DNA of 64,000 bases, taken from Pseudomonas tensinigenes (GTDB taxonomy: Bacteria > Pseudomonadota > Gammaproteobacteria > Pseudomonadales > Pseudomonadaceae). A program made the position numbers and the translations under genes. The DNA lies in assembly GCF_014268445.2 (NCBI RefSeq), contig NZ_CP077089.1, positions 2,411,501-2,475,500 of the forward strand, read 5' to 3'. Below the pieces are notes generated by a model that saw only the letters and a program-made list of their open reading frames with translations, made no database searches and was not told where the DNA came from. The number at the start of each line of letters is the position of its first letter. The first letter of the stretch is position 1. Below, piece by piece: positions 28,330 through 36,700 of the stretch.

Positions 28330-28956
28330 ATGACCACTCAATACAAACGTCTGGACAAGAACAACGCTGCGGTGCTGCTGGTCGACCATCAGGCCGGGCT
28401 GCTGTCGCTGGTGCGTGACATTGAGCCGGACAAATTCAAGAACAACGTGCTGGCGCTGGCCGATCTGGCCAAGTACTTCAAACTGCCGACGATCCTCACC
28501 ACCAGTTTTGAAACCGGCCCCAATGGTCCGCTGGTGCCGGAACTCAAGGCACTGTTTCCCGATGCGCCGTACATCGCTCGTCCGGGGCAGATCAACGCCT
28601 GGGACAACGAAGACTTCGTCAAGGCGATCAAGGCCACCGGCAAGAAGCAGTTGATCATCGCCGGTGTGGTGACGGAAGTCTGCGTGGCGTTCCCGGCGCT
28701 GTCGGCGCTGGAAGAAGGCTTCGACGTATTCGTGGTGACGGATGCATCCGGTACGTTCAACGAACTGACCCGGGAATCGGCGTGGAACCGCATGTCCAGT
28801 GCCGGTGCGCAATTGATGACCTGGTTCGGTCTGGCCTGCGAGCTGCATCGCGATTGGCGCAACGACATTGAAGGGCTGGGCACGCTGTTCTCCAACCACA
28901 TCCCGGATTACCGCAACCTGATGACCAGCTACAGCACCCTGACTAACGGCAAATAA
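28330..28956 (+). CDS. YcaC-like isochorismatase-fold hydrolase
   Basis: The 208-residue protein equals E. coli YcaC in length (208). It shows the triad Asp (VLLVDHQAGLL), Lys (GKKQLIIAG) and Cys (GVVTEVCVAFP). YcaC proteins form octameric rings stacked in pairs; their substrate is not established. It is third in the pirin unit and is followed 20 bp later by a REPIN that may protect the 3' end. Confidence 0.88.
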   Translation: MTTQYKRLDKNNAAVLLVDHQAGLLSLVRDIEPDKFKNNVLALADLAKYFKLPTILTTSFETGPNGPLVPELKALFPDAPYIARPGQINAWDNEDFVKAIKATGKKQLIIAGVVTEVCVAFPALSALEEGFDVFVVTDASGTFNELTRESAWNRMSSAGAQLMTWFGLACELHRDWRNDIEGLGTLFSNHIPDYRNLMTSYSTLTNGK

Positions 28957-28976
28957 CCCAGGCCTTACGCAATACC

Positions 28977-29065
28977 TGTAGGAGTGAGCCTGCTCGCGAT
29001 AGCGGTGGGTCAGTCAAAGAGATTTCGACTGATACCCCTCCATCGCGAGCAGGCTCACTCCTACA
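28977..29065. repeat. REPIN, TGTAGGAGTGAGCCTGCTCGCG variant
   Basis: Both arms read TGTAGGAGTGAGCCTGCTCG inward, a mixture of the TCCTACA tip of one family and the GAGCAGGCTC core of the other. Spacer about 41 bases. Confidence 0.88.
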
Positions 29066-29174
29066 TGGGGTTTGTGGTGTTTTGGCGCGGGTGTTCATGC
29101 TGTGAAATCAATTGCTCCTACACTTGCTCAATCTGTGCGATCTTCTCGCGATTGGCCCCCGTCGGAGTTGTTTG

Positions 29175-30617
29175 ATGCTGTCTCTGCTCACCGAACACCC
29201 GTTGTTCTGCGCGTTGATCCTGATCCTCCTCGATCTGGGCTTGTGGCGTCTGATCAGTTCCCATGGCAGCGAGTGGAAACTGCTGGTGCGGGTGCTGATT
29301 TTCACTTTGTTCAGCGTGCTGCTGTTCAACGAAGGCCTCAACCCGATGGAGCCGGCGCCGTGGGCCGACAACGTGCCGCTGCACCTGGCAGCGACCGGGT
29401 TGCAGATTGGCTGGTGGTTGTTCGGTGCGCGCACCCTGACGGTGTTGATCGGCGCGGTGATGATGCAGCGGGTCGGCCACACCGGGCGGCTGTTGCAGGA
29501 TCTGCTCGGCGCGGTGATTTTCCTCATCGCGATCATTGCTGCGCTGGCCTATGTGCTGGATCTGCCGGTCAAAGGCGTGCTGGCGACGTCCGGTGCGCTG
29601 GCGATCATCGTCGGTCTGGCTTTGCAGAGTACGTTGAGCGATGTGTTCTCCGGGATCGTCCTCAACACCACCAAGCCGTATCAACTGGATGACTGGATTT
29701 CCATCGACGGCACCGAAGGCCGGGTCACCGATATCGACTGGCGCGCCACGCGCCTGCAAACCAGTCAGGGCAGCATGGCGGTGATTCCCAACTCGCTGGC
29801 GGCCAAGGCCAAGATCATCAACTTCAGTCGGCCGAGCAATATGTTTGGCGTCGCGGTCAGCGTGCAGGTCAGCCCGCATGCGCGGCCCAGTTCGGTGATT
29901 GATGCACTGGAGCGGGCGATGCAGGGCTGTCGCCAGTTGCTCGACACACCTGCACCGAGCGTCGCACTGAAAAGCTCCGGCAGCAGTGGTGCGGAATACG
30001 AGATCAGTGGCTTCGTTGCATCGATGGGCGAGAAGCGCGTGGTGCGCAATCAGCTGTTCGATCTGGCCTATCGGCACTTGCAGGCGTCTGGGGTCAATCT
30101 GCTGTCGAGCGATGAAAGCACTGCGCCGACCAACCTGTCGCGGCCTCGGGCGCTGCTCGACAGTTCGCCAATCTTCTCCACCCTGCGTCAGGAAGAGAAA
30201 GACACCTTCAGTCAGAACATGAGCCAGCAAACTTTCCGCGCCGGTGAAGTCATTCTTGCGGGCGGCGAGGTCAGCGATCACCTGTTCATTATTGAGTCCG
30301 GCGTGGTTTCGGTGACGTTGAAACGCCACGGTACGCCGTTCGAATCCGGGCGCATGGGACCCGGCGAGGTGATTGGCGAGGCTGGGATTCTTGCCGACAC
30401 CTCGCTGCCGGCGGACTTTTCGGCGAAAACCTTCTGCGTGCTGTACCGCATTGAAAAGTCCTATCTCAAGCCGTGCCTCGACGCCCGTCACGACATCAAC
30501 GACGCGATGCAAGCCTTGCTTGATTATCGCCTGCACAAGGCGCAATCGCTGACCGAGGAAACGCCGGTGGTCGCACCGAAAAAAGGCTTTCTGCAATGGC
30601 TGCGCAATCGCGCCTGA
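29175..30617 (+). CDS. MscS-type mechanosensitive channel with C-terminal cNMP-binding fold
   Basis: ATG 29175 after GGAG gives 480 residues. Four hydrophobic segments lie in the first 165 residues, the last being the MscS pore helix (KGVLATSGALAIIVGLALQS then TLSDVFSGIVL), followed by the MscS beta and alpha/beta domains to about residue 320. The C-terminus (about 335-445) is a Crp-like cyclic-nucleotide-binding fold (FRAGEVILAGGEVSDHLFII; GPGEVIGEAGILADT). In the phosphate-binding cassette the usual Arg is replaced (LPADFSA instead of a RxA-type motif), so binding of cAMP or cGMP is doubtful. Proteins of this layout (bCNG-type) are mostly poorly gated by tension. Confidence 0.88.
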   Translation: MLSLLTEHPLFCALILILLDLGLWRLISSHGSEWKLLVRVLIFTLFSVLLFNEGLNPMEPAPWADNVPLHLAATGLQIGWWLFGARTLTVLIGAVMMQRVGHTGRLLQDLLGAVIFLIAIIAALAYVLDLPVKGVLATSGALAIIVGLALQSTLSDVFSGIVLNTTKPYQLDDWISIDGTEGRVTDIDWRATRLQTSQGSMAVIPNSLAAKAKIINFSRPSNMFGVAVSVQVSPHARPSSVIDALERAMQGCRQLLDTPAPSVALKSSGSSGAEYEISGFVASMGEKRVVRNQLFDLAYRHLQASGVNLLSSDESTAPTNLSRPRALLDSSPIFSTLRQEEKDTFSQNMSQQTFRAGEVILAGGEVSDHLFIIESGVVSVTLKRHGTPFESGRMGPGEVIGEAGILADTSLPADFSAKTFCVLYRIEKSYLKPCLDARHDINDAMQALLDYRLHKAQSLTEETPVVAPKKGFLQWLRNRA

Positions 30618-30620
30618 GCA

Positions 30621-31202
30621 TTACCGGTCGCGGGCGAGTTTCTGTTCCAGTTGTTGGCGTACCTGCGGCCACTCGTCGTCGATGATGCTGAAGCGCACCG
30701 AGTTGCGCTTGCGTCCGTCCGGCATGATCCGCTCATGACGGACGATGCCTTCCTGCTGCGCGCCAAGGCGCAGAATCGCGTTGCGTGACTTCTGGTTGTT
30801 CTCGTCGGTGGTGAACTGCACACGCACGCAATCAAGCACGTCGAAGGCGTGACACAGCATCAGGTACTTGGCTTCGGTGTTGACGAAGGATTTCTGCCAA
30901 CTCGCGGAGATCCAACTGCTGCCGATTTCCAGCTTGCGATTGAGCGGGTCTATTTTCCAGAAGCGGGTTGAACCGATCACTTCCCCGGTGTCTTTCAAGA
31001 CAATGACAAACGGCATCACGGTACCGGCGTCACGGCCATCGAGGGCTTTTGTCAGGTAGCTGTCGACGGTGCTTGCTGAAGGCACGACCGTGACGGTGAG
31101 ATTCCACAGCTCGCCGTCGGCGGCCGCGTGGAGCAGGGCGGCGGCATCGGCATACTCAAGCGGGCGCAGAAGAATGCGCTGACCTTGCAGCGTGGTTTTC
31201 AT
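30621..31202 (-). CDS. GNAT-family N-acetyltransferase (RimJ/RimL-like)
   Basis: The 193-residue protein has the Acetyltransf_3 pattern: N-terminal LRPLEYADAAALLHAA, central GEVIGSTRFWKI, WISASWQKSFVNTEAKYLM, and the C-terminal FTTDENNQKSRNAILRLGA motif where acetyl-CoA binds. It probably acetylates a protein N-terminus or a small amine; no substrate can be named. It converges with the channel gene (stops 3 bp apart) and stands divergent from xthA, with 129 bp between. Confidence 0.85.
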   Translation of the reverse strand: MKTTLQGQRILLRPLEYADAAALLHAAADGELWNLTVTVVPSASTVDSYLTKALDGRDAGTVMPFVIVLKDTGEVIGSTRFWKIDPLNRKLEIGSSWISASWQKSFVNTEAKYLMLCHAFDVLDCVRVQFTTDENNQKSRNAILRLGAQQEGIVRHERIMPDGRKRNSVRFSIIDDEWPQVRQQLEQKLARDR

Positions 31203-31331
31203 AGCGATCAGGTCTCGGCAGTGCGGGCGAAAGGCGAGCGCCTATTACGCCGTACCGGGCGGATCCGATGCAACCGCCACGATGTTCACGAGGTCACAAT
31301 TTTCACAGCCCACGGGCAGGAGCCTGCGCCG

Positions 31332-32126
31332 ATGAAAAACCTGCGGATAGCCACCTACAACGTCAACGGTTTACGGGCGCGTCTGCCAAATCTGCTGGAT
31401 TGGCTCAAGCGCGAACAACCGGACATCGCCTGCCTGCAAGAACTCAAATCCGTCGACACGGCGTTCCCCGCCGCCGAACTGGAAGCCGCCGGTTATGGTG
31501 CGATATGGCAGGGGCAGGCGGCATGGAACGGCGTGGCGATTCTCGCCCGCGACGCGCAACCGTTGGAGAGCCGGCGCGGTCTGCCGGGTGATCCCGATGA
31601 CCAGCACAGCCGTTATCTGGAAGCAGCGGTGCACGGCGTTCTGGTCGGGTGCCTGTACCTGCCCAACGGCAATCCGCAGCCGGGGCCGAAATTCGATTAC
31701 AAACTGGCCTGGTTCGAACGGCTGATCAGCTACGCGAAGGACCTGCAAAGCAGCGATCACCCGGTGGTGCTGGCCGGTGACTACAACGTTGTGCCCACTG
31801 ATATGGATATCTACAACACCCGTTCCTGGCTCAAGGATGCGCTGCTGCAACCTGAGAGTCGCGAGTGTTATCAGCGCTTGCTGGATCAAGGCTGGACCGA
31901 CTCTCTACGGCATCTGTATCCCGAGGATCGCCTCTACACGTTTTGGGATTACTTTCGCCAACACTGGCAAACCAATTCCGGCCTGCGCATCGATCATCTG
32001 CTGCTCAACCCGGCGCTGAGTCCTTATCTGCATGAGGCCGGCGTAGACGCCTGGGTGCGCAACGAACCGCACGCCAGTGACCATGCGCCGACGTGGATTC
32101 GTATCGGTTCACGCAAGAAACGCTAG
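31332..32126 (+). CDS. xthA: Exodeoxyribonuclease III / AP endonuclease
   Basis: This 264-residue DNA repair enzyme has all exo III motifs: ATYNVNGLRARL at the N-terminus, LQELKSVD (metal-binding Glu), VLAGDYNVVPTDMDIYN (catalytic Asp and Asn), and HASDHAPTWIRI (catalytic His pair) at the C-terminus. It cuts abasic sites and trims 3' ends in base-excision repair. ATG 31332 follows AGGAG; the open frame extends 204 bases upstream without family similarity. Genomes of this genus have more than one exo III-like gene, so the symbol marks the family. Confidence 0.9.
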   Translation: MKNLRIATYNVNGLRARLPNLLDWLKREQPDIACLQELKSVDTAFPAAELEAAGYGAIWQGQAAWNGVAILARDAQPLESRRGLPGDPDDQHSRYLEAAVHGVLVGCLYLPNGNPQPGPKFDYKLAWFERLISYAKDLQSSDHPVVLAGDYNVVPTDMDIYNTRSWLKDALLQPESRECYQRLLDQGWTDSLRHLYPEDRLYTFWDYFRQHWQTNSGLRIDHLLLNPALSPYLHEAGVDAWVRNEPHASDHAPTWIRIGSRKKR

Positions 32127-32227
32127 CGGGCGATTGGCGAAATCAATTGTCGAAAACAGTGCCCGATCCCGTATACATGGCGACCATCAACGCAGTGACC
32201 TGCGGCCCCATGCATAAGGATCGAGCA

Positions 32228-33070
32228 ATGAGTGAGCCACGCCTGACGAATCTGAAGCTGTACCTGCAACGCCTCGGGTTTGATGCCCCGCCGGCGCCCA
32301 CGCTGGAGAGCTTGCGATTATTGCAACTGCGCCACACCGGCGTGTTTGCTTTCGAGAACCTGGCGACGATCACCGGGGCGCCGGTACTGATCGACCTGCC
32401 GTCCATTGAAGAGAAAGTCCTGCTCGGTGGTCGCGGTGGCTACTGCTATGAGCTGAACAATCTGTTTTTTGCCTTGTTGCTTGAACTGGGCTTCGACGCA
32501 CGCGCTATCAGCGGGCGTGTAGTGATGAATCAGCCGGAAGGCAGTTGGACGGCGCGCACGCACCGCTTGAGTCTGGTGACCATCGACGATGTGCGCTACA
32601 TCACCGATGTCGGCTTCGGTGGCATGGTGCCGACTGCACCGCTGCTCCTCGACACCGAAGCGGAGCAACCAACGCCACACGAACCTTATCGCATTGAAAA
32701 ACAGCCCGACGGCTACATGCTGCGTGCCAAGGTGGCGGGGGAATGGCGATCGATGTACCTGTTCGATCTGCAACGCCAGGAAGACATCGATTACACCATT
32801 GGCAACTGGTACGTCTCGACACATCCTGAGTCACCGTTTACCCAGCGTCTAATGGTTGCGCGTACTGGTGAGGGCTGGCGCAAGACGCTGAACAACGGCA
32901 GTTTCGCTGTTCATCGCATGGGCGCCGAGAGCGAGCGGCGTGAGGTCGCGGATGTAGAAGATCTACTCGGCCTGCTTGAGGTTGAGTTCGGGATACGCGT
33001 CGCGCGCCCAGAGTTGTTAAGGCCGGTGCTCGGACACCTTGTCCAGCCTGGTCAGGGATCCTCAGCGTAA
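32228..33070 (+). CDS. nat: Arylamine N-acetyltransferase
   Basis: The 280-residue enzyme moves an acetyl group from acetyl-CoA to aromatic amines and hydrazines. The catalytic triad is seen: Cys in GGRGGYCYELNNLF (about residue 75), His in THRLSLVTI and Asp in YITDVGFGG. ATG 32228 after AAGGA fits the family start (the first conserved segment is YLQRLGFDAP). Its 3' end overlaps the convergent DUF4952-like gene by 19 bases. Confidence 0.93.
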   Translation: MSEPRLTNLKLYLQRLGFDAPPAPTLESLRLLQLRHTGVFAFENLATITGAPVLIDLPSIEEKVLLGGRGGYCYELNNLFFALLLELGFDARAISGRVVMNQPEGSWTARTHRLSLVTIDDVRYITDVGFGGMVPTAPLLLDTEAEQPTPHEPYRIEKQPDGYMLRAKVAGEWRSMYLFDLQRQEDIDYTIGNWYVSTHPESPFTQRLMVARTGEGWRKTLNNGSFAVHRMGAESERREVADVEDLLGLLEVEFGIRVARPELLRPVLGHLVQPGQGSSA

Positions 33071-33483
33071 GCATCGACCTGGATCGTGAAGCGATTGATC
33101 TTCGCCCACGACTCCCGTTGCCTGACCTCTGTTTCCTCTGAGCCAATGCTGATCAGGTAGTTGATGCCTGTTGCTGGATCTCTGAATCCATTTTGGGTCG
33201 AGTCCCAGACACAACAGGCGCGCGTGATCGGCGAAATCCCGAAGTGCTGTTCAAGGTACTGTTCGGCTTTCGAAGCATTGGCCCCGGATACTTCGTAGCT
33301 GGCTGAAAATGGCTGGCCCATGCGATCAAGCGCCTGTTTGCAGCCTTTGAATTCAACAAACGGCGGCTTGTCTGCGAGCTTCGACAGAAAGTCATCACAG
33401 CCAAAGTCGGCACTGGCATTGGCACTGCTGGCAATGACCAACAGCAGCGCGGGTATCAATCGGATAAGTAGCAACCGTTTCAA
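33052..33483 (-). CDS. DUF4952-like periplasmic protein, putative T6SS immunity protein
   Basis: The 143-residue protein has a signal peptide (MKRLLLIRLIPALLLVIASS to ...ANA) and a small Cys-rich domain: GCDDFLSKL, FVEFKGCKQ, ACCVWDST. This looks like the DUF4952 family. It starts at TTG 33483 directly after the TAA of the effector gene, with GGAG in the effector's last codons, so it is translated with it. A periplasmic location fits neutralising a cell-wall effector that enters the periplasm. Immunity is inferred from position, size and export; no experiment is known to me for this pair. Confidence 0.7.
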   Translation of the reverse strand: MKRLLLIRLIPALLLVIASSANASADFGCDDFLSKLADKPPFVEFKGCKQALDRMGQPFSASYEVSGANASKAEQYLEQHFGISPITRACCVWDSTQNGFRDPATGINYLISIGSEETEVRQRESWAKINRFTIQVDAYAEDP

Positions 33484-34233
33484 TTATTTCTCCACCAGCA
33501 ATTCACCGACATATTTCCCGCCTTCACCTTTGACTCGCCGGCAGATCAGGTAGTCGTAAACATCGTTCCATTTGATCAGCTCATAAAAGGTTACACAGCC
33601 GTCGGACAAATGGCCGACGTGGATGTAACGACTGCTGTTGCCTTTTGTGCCTTGCAGTTCGATTGGAAACCAGACGTCGGTGCAATGCAGATTACCTTGT
33701 GCCTTGTAGCCACCTGTGGAGATATTTCCGTGGGAGCGGTCGGGTGCCATGATCCGGTGGCGTCCGGGAGGAATCGGGGTAAATTCGCCGCCCCACTGGC
33801 TGTTCAGCGTCACCTTCGCCGTTTTGCCATTGAAGCTGACCTGTGCCCATTGCTGCAGGAGTTTGCCTTTGAACTCCGATATCGCATGGGCCGGTGCTCC
33901 GGTGTACTTGACCTTGACGGTGGCCGGCGCTGTGGGCGGGGTGTCCATCAGGTACTTCAAGGCATTTTCGGTTTTCAGGCTGGCCGTCTGCCCGACAAAC
34001 TCAGAATTGCCGTCGGCGATGCGGAAGTAGGTCCGACCACCGGATTCCTTGGTGAAGGTCACTTTGGTGTATTCGCAGAGGGCGACAAGTGTGCCCTTAG
34101 GCTCGAGTTTGACACTCAGCCAACCGTTTTCGTCAGCCCGTTTGGTGTATTTGGTGACAACGACCGCCGGATGCGTACTGCCACCCTGTCGGTTCGAGGG
34201 AGCCTGGTTATTGTTGAGGATTGCCTGCGCCAT
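33484..34233 (-). CDS. Putative T6SS effector with L,D-transpeptidase-like catalytic motif
   Basis: The 249-residue protein has no signal peptide. The N-terminal 100 residues contain an SH3-like beta segment (NGWLSVKLEPKGTLVALCEY). The C-terminal domain holds a YkuD/Tlde1-like signature: IPPGRHRIMAPD near 155, then YIHVGHLSDGCVTF with His205, His208, Ser210, Gly212 and Cys213, the candidate nucleophile. L,D-transpeptidase-type effectors (Tlde1 is the known case) cut or exchange peptidoglycan stem peptides in the target periplasm. It lies 49 bp after a PAAR gene and directly before a secreted small protein, the usual order of cargo, toxin, immunity. It may belong to Tlde1 or be a separate family. 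Confidence 0.72.
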   Translation of the reverse strand: MAQAILNNNQAPSNRQGGSTHPAVVVTKYTKRADENGWLSVKLEPKGTLVALCEYTKVTFTKESGGRTYFRIADGNSEFVGQTASLKTENALKYLMDTPPTAPATVKVKYTGAPAHAISEFKGKLLQQWAQVSFNGKTAKVTLNSQWGGEFTPIPPGRHRIMAPDRSHGNISTGGYKAQGNLHCTDVWFPIELQGTKGNSSRYIHVGHLSDGCVTFYELIKWNDVYDYLICRRVKGEGGKYVGELLVEK

Positions 34234-34282
34234 GCTGGTTACAGCTCCTTTCAGGTGAATTCAGCCGCTGGTTTTTTTCTGC

Positions 34283-34777
34283 TCAGGCTAGGTCGTCAGG
34301 CTCCAGATGCAGCATTTCGCTCGCGCGGGTCGACACTCTTTGAGTCAGTCCGCGCTCATTGGTGACACCGCGGATTACCTTGCCCGACGCGGTGGTGATC
34401 TTGTAAGCGAAGTCGGGTACGGGCTCGCCATCGGCGTCCAGCAACGTGAACTGTTCGTCGAAACCCAAATTGATCGGCGGAACGGGGCTGATCGCTGCGC
34501 CACCGCCGCTCTGGCCAATGATGACGGTGCCGGAACCGCCGACGATAACGTCGCCGTGGCTGCCCAGACTGCCTTGCGTGGCGGCGTTTTTACCATTGAT
34601 GAAAACGGTCGCGGAAATGTTGCCGCTGATGGAGCTGCCGCAAGAGGCGGGGTCGCCGAGGCGCGCGGCTGGCAAACCATCGAAGAATACGTCGGGGGAG
34701 CCGGCAACTATTTTCTGCGCCGCATGGGCAGGGCATGTTGTGGCGTCTGTGGCGCGTGCAGCGGGTTTTCCACTCAT
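34283..34777 (-). CDS. PAAR-domain T6SS spike protein
   Basis: ATG 34777 after AAGGAAG gives 164 residues. The PAAR domain (about 1-95) shows the repeated Pro-Ala-Ala-Arg-type turns: KPAARATDATTCPAH, FFDGLPAARLGDPASCG, VFINGKNAATQGSLGSHGD. PAAR proteins cap the VgrG spike of the type VI secretion tube. The remaining 65 residues (FDEQFTLLDADGEPVPDFAY onward) form a beta-rich transthyretin-like extension that may dock the effector encoded next. The frame extends upstream to 34846 without PAAR features. No vgrG, hcp or tss gene lies in the window, so this is an orphan cassette. Confidence 0.88.
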   Translation of the reverse strand: MSGKPAARATDATTCPAHAAQKIVAGSPDVFFDGLPAARLGDPASCGSSISGNISATVFINGKNAATQGSLGSHGDVIVGGSGTVIIGQSGGGAAISPVPPINLGFDEQFTLLDADGEPVPDFAYKITTASGKVIRGVTNERGLTQRVSTRASEMLHLEPDDLA

Positions 34778-34907
34778 GGTGACTTCCTTTTCTTGCCCGG
34801 CAGGGGCATCCGTTGATCCGTACGGCATCGCTTCTGATCGTGCCACGTGATGAGGGGGGTACTCAAGTCATCAGGGCGTTTGAGTGACGAGTAACCCGTC
34901 TCTGATA

Positions 34908-34921
34908 TTTTGTATACAAAA
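34908..34921. promoter_or_regulatory. Palindrome TTTTGTATACAAAA upstream of the purine permease
   Basis: A perfect 14-bp palindrome 66 bp before the permease ATG and 130 bp before the divergent PAAR gene. TTGTATACAA-type sites are typical of GntR-family (FadR-type) repressors, which often control purine and hydantoin catabolism genes in pseudomonads. The regulator is not in the window. Confidence 0.55.
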
Positions 34922-34987
34922 CCATAGACACTTGTCGCGAGTTTTGAATACAGTGTGCGCATAACAAAAACCAGGGAACCTCCCACC

Positions 34988-36511
34988 ATGAAAACGCCCC
35001 ATGTTTCACACCAACGGCCCGAGGACGAAAATCTCGGGGTCGGCGCGAATATGGCTTACGGCCTGCAACATGTTCTGACCATGTACGGCGGTATCGTTGC
35101 GGTGCCACTGATCATCGGCCAGGCGGCCGGCCTGTCGCCGGCGGACATTGGTTTGCTGATTGCTGCTTCATTGTTTGCGGGGGGGCTGGCGACGCTGCTG
35201 CAAACCCTGGGTCTACCGTTTTTTGGCTGTCAGTTGCCGCTGGTGCAGGGCGTGTCGTTCTCCGGCGTGGCGACCATGGTCGCGATCGTCAGCAGTGGCG
35301 GGGAGGGCGGCTTTCAATCCGTGCTCGGCGCGGTGATAGCGGCGTCGTTGATTGGCTTACTGATAACGCCGGTGTTCTCACGCATCACCAAGTTCTTCCC
35401 GCCGCTGGTCACTGGCATCGTGATCACCACCATCGGCCTGACGCTGATGCCGGTGGCCGCACGCTGGGCGATGGGCGGCAACAGCCACGCGCCTGACTTC
35501 GGCAGCATGCAGAACATCGGTCTGGCGGCGGTGACGCTGGTGCTGGTGTTGCTGCTGAGCAAGGTCGGCAGCTCGACCATCTCGCGTCTGTCGATCCTGT
35601 TGGCCATGGTGATCGGCACGATACTGGCGGTATTCCTCGGTATGGCGGACTTCTCCAACGTCACCACCGGGCCGATGTTCGGCTTCCCGACGCCGTTCCA
35701 TTTCGGCATGCCAACCTTCCACTTCGCCGCGATTCTGTCGATGTGCATCGTGGTCATGGTGACGCTGGTGGAAACTTCGGCGGACATTCTGGCGGTCGGT
35801 GAAATCATCGGCACCAAGGTCGATTCCAAGCGTCTGGGCAACGGCCTGCGGGCGGACATGCTGTCGAGCATGTTTGCGCCGATCTTCGGTTCGTTCACCC
35901 AGAGCGCCTTCGCCCAGAACGTCGGGCTGGTGGCAGTAACCGGGATCAAGAGCCGTTACGTGGTGGCCACTGGCGGCATCTTTCTGGTGATCCTTGGCCT
36001 GCTGCCGTTCATGGGCCGGGTCATTGCGGCGGTACCGACTTCGGTGCTCGGTGGTGCCGGTATCGTGCTGTTCGGTACCGTGGCGGCCAGCGGCATCCGT
36101 ACGCTGTCGAAAGTTGATTACCGCAACAACGTCAACCTGATCATCGTTGCCACCTCTATAGGCTTCGGCATGATCCCGATTGCTGCGCCGAACTTCTACG
36201 ATCACTTCCCGAGCTGGTTTGCGACCATTTTCCACTCGGGCATCAGCTCGTCGGCGATCATGGCGATCCTGCTCAACCTGGCCTTCAACCACTTCACCGC
36301 CGGTAACTCGGATCAGCAATCGGTGTTTGCGGCGGCGGAAGAGCGGACTTTGCGTTACCGCGACCTGGCGGCGCTGCGTGAAGGTGACTACTTCAGCGAT
36401 GGCAAGCTGCATGACTGCGATGGCAAGGAAGTGCCGGTGATCGAGCCGGATGATCACGACCATGGGCAGGGTGCGCCGAAGGTGCAGGTGAAAAGCAGCG
36501 AGCATGTCTGA
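34988..36511 (+). CDS. NCS2-family purine (xanthine/uric acid) permease
   Basis: This 507-residue transporter has about 14 hydrophobic segments and the NCS2 signatures: AYGLQHVLTMYGGIVAVPLI at the start, the QGVSFSGVATM segment, MVTLVETSADILAVGEIIG near residue 265 (substrate-binding Glu), and AFAQNVGLVAVTGIKSRYV near 310 (family signature with Asn-x-Gly). The motif order suits xanthine or urate permeases more than uracil permeases. The soluble C-terminal tail of about 65 residues is charged. A strong terminator follows at 36531. Confidence 0.88.
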   Translation: MKTPHVSHQRPEDENLGVGANMAYGLQHVLTMYGGIVAVPLIIGQAAGLSPADIGLLIAASLFAGGLATLLQTLGLPFFGCQLPLVQGVSFSGVATMVAIVSSGGEGGFQSVLGAVIAASLIGLLITPVFSRITKFFPPLVTGIVITTIGLTLMPVAARWAMGGNSHAPDFGSMQNIGLAAVTLVLVLLLSKVGSSTISRLSILLAMVIGTILAVFLGMADFSNVTTGPMFGFPTPFHFGMPTFHFAAILSMCIVVMVTLVETSADILAVGEIIGTKVDSKRLGNGLRADMLSSMFAPIFGSFTQSAFAQNVGLVAVTGIKSRYVVATGGIFLVILGLLPFMGRVIAAVPTSVLGGAGIVLFGTVAASGIRTLSKVDYRNNVNLIIVATSIGFGMIPIAAPNFYDHFPSWFATIFHSGISSSAIMAILLNLAFNHFTAGNSDQQSVFAAAEERTLRYRDLAALREGDYFSDGKLHDCDGKEVPVIEPDDHDHGQGAPKVQVKSSEHV

Positions 36512-36530
36512 CCGCTGTAGCTGAATAGAA

Positions 36531-36566
36531 AAGGGTCGATCTGTTAACCGCAGATCGGCCCTTTTT
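36531..36566 (+). terminator. Intrinsic terminator of the purine permease
   Basis: AAGGGTCGATCTG pairs with CAGATCGGCCCTT across a 7-nt loop, followed by TTTTT; 20 bp after the stop codon. Confidence 0.85.
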
Positions 36567-36578
36567 CATTTCAAGATC

Positions 36579-36678
36579 AAAAGATCGCAGCCTTCGGCAG
36601 CTCCTACACAGATCTCATACTCCGCCGATTCTGCGGATGAACGCTGAATCTGTAGGAGCTGCCGAAGGCTGCGATTTT
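36579..36678. repeat. REPIN, GATCGCAGCCTTCGGCAG family
   Basis: Inverted pair of AAAAGATCGCAGCCTTCGGC-type arms with a spacer of about 42 bases; the second member of this family in the window (the first is at 7224). Confidence 0.88.
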
Positions 36679-36700
36679 CTGAGCTTTTCGAGCGCCCACA

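Noticed and set aside
34861..34987. Divergent promoter palindrome as operator for the PAAR operon
   Set aside because: It lies closer to the permease start and 130 bp from the PAAR start; a role for the PAAR side cannot be supported.
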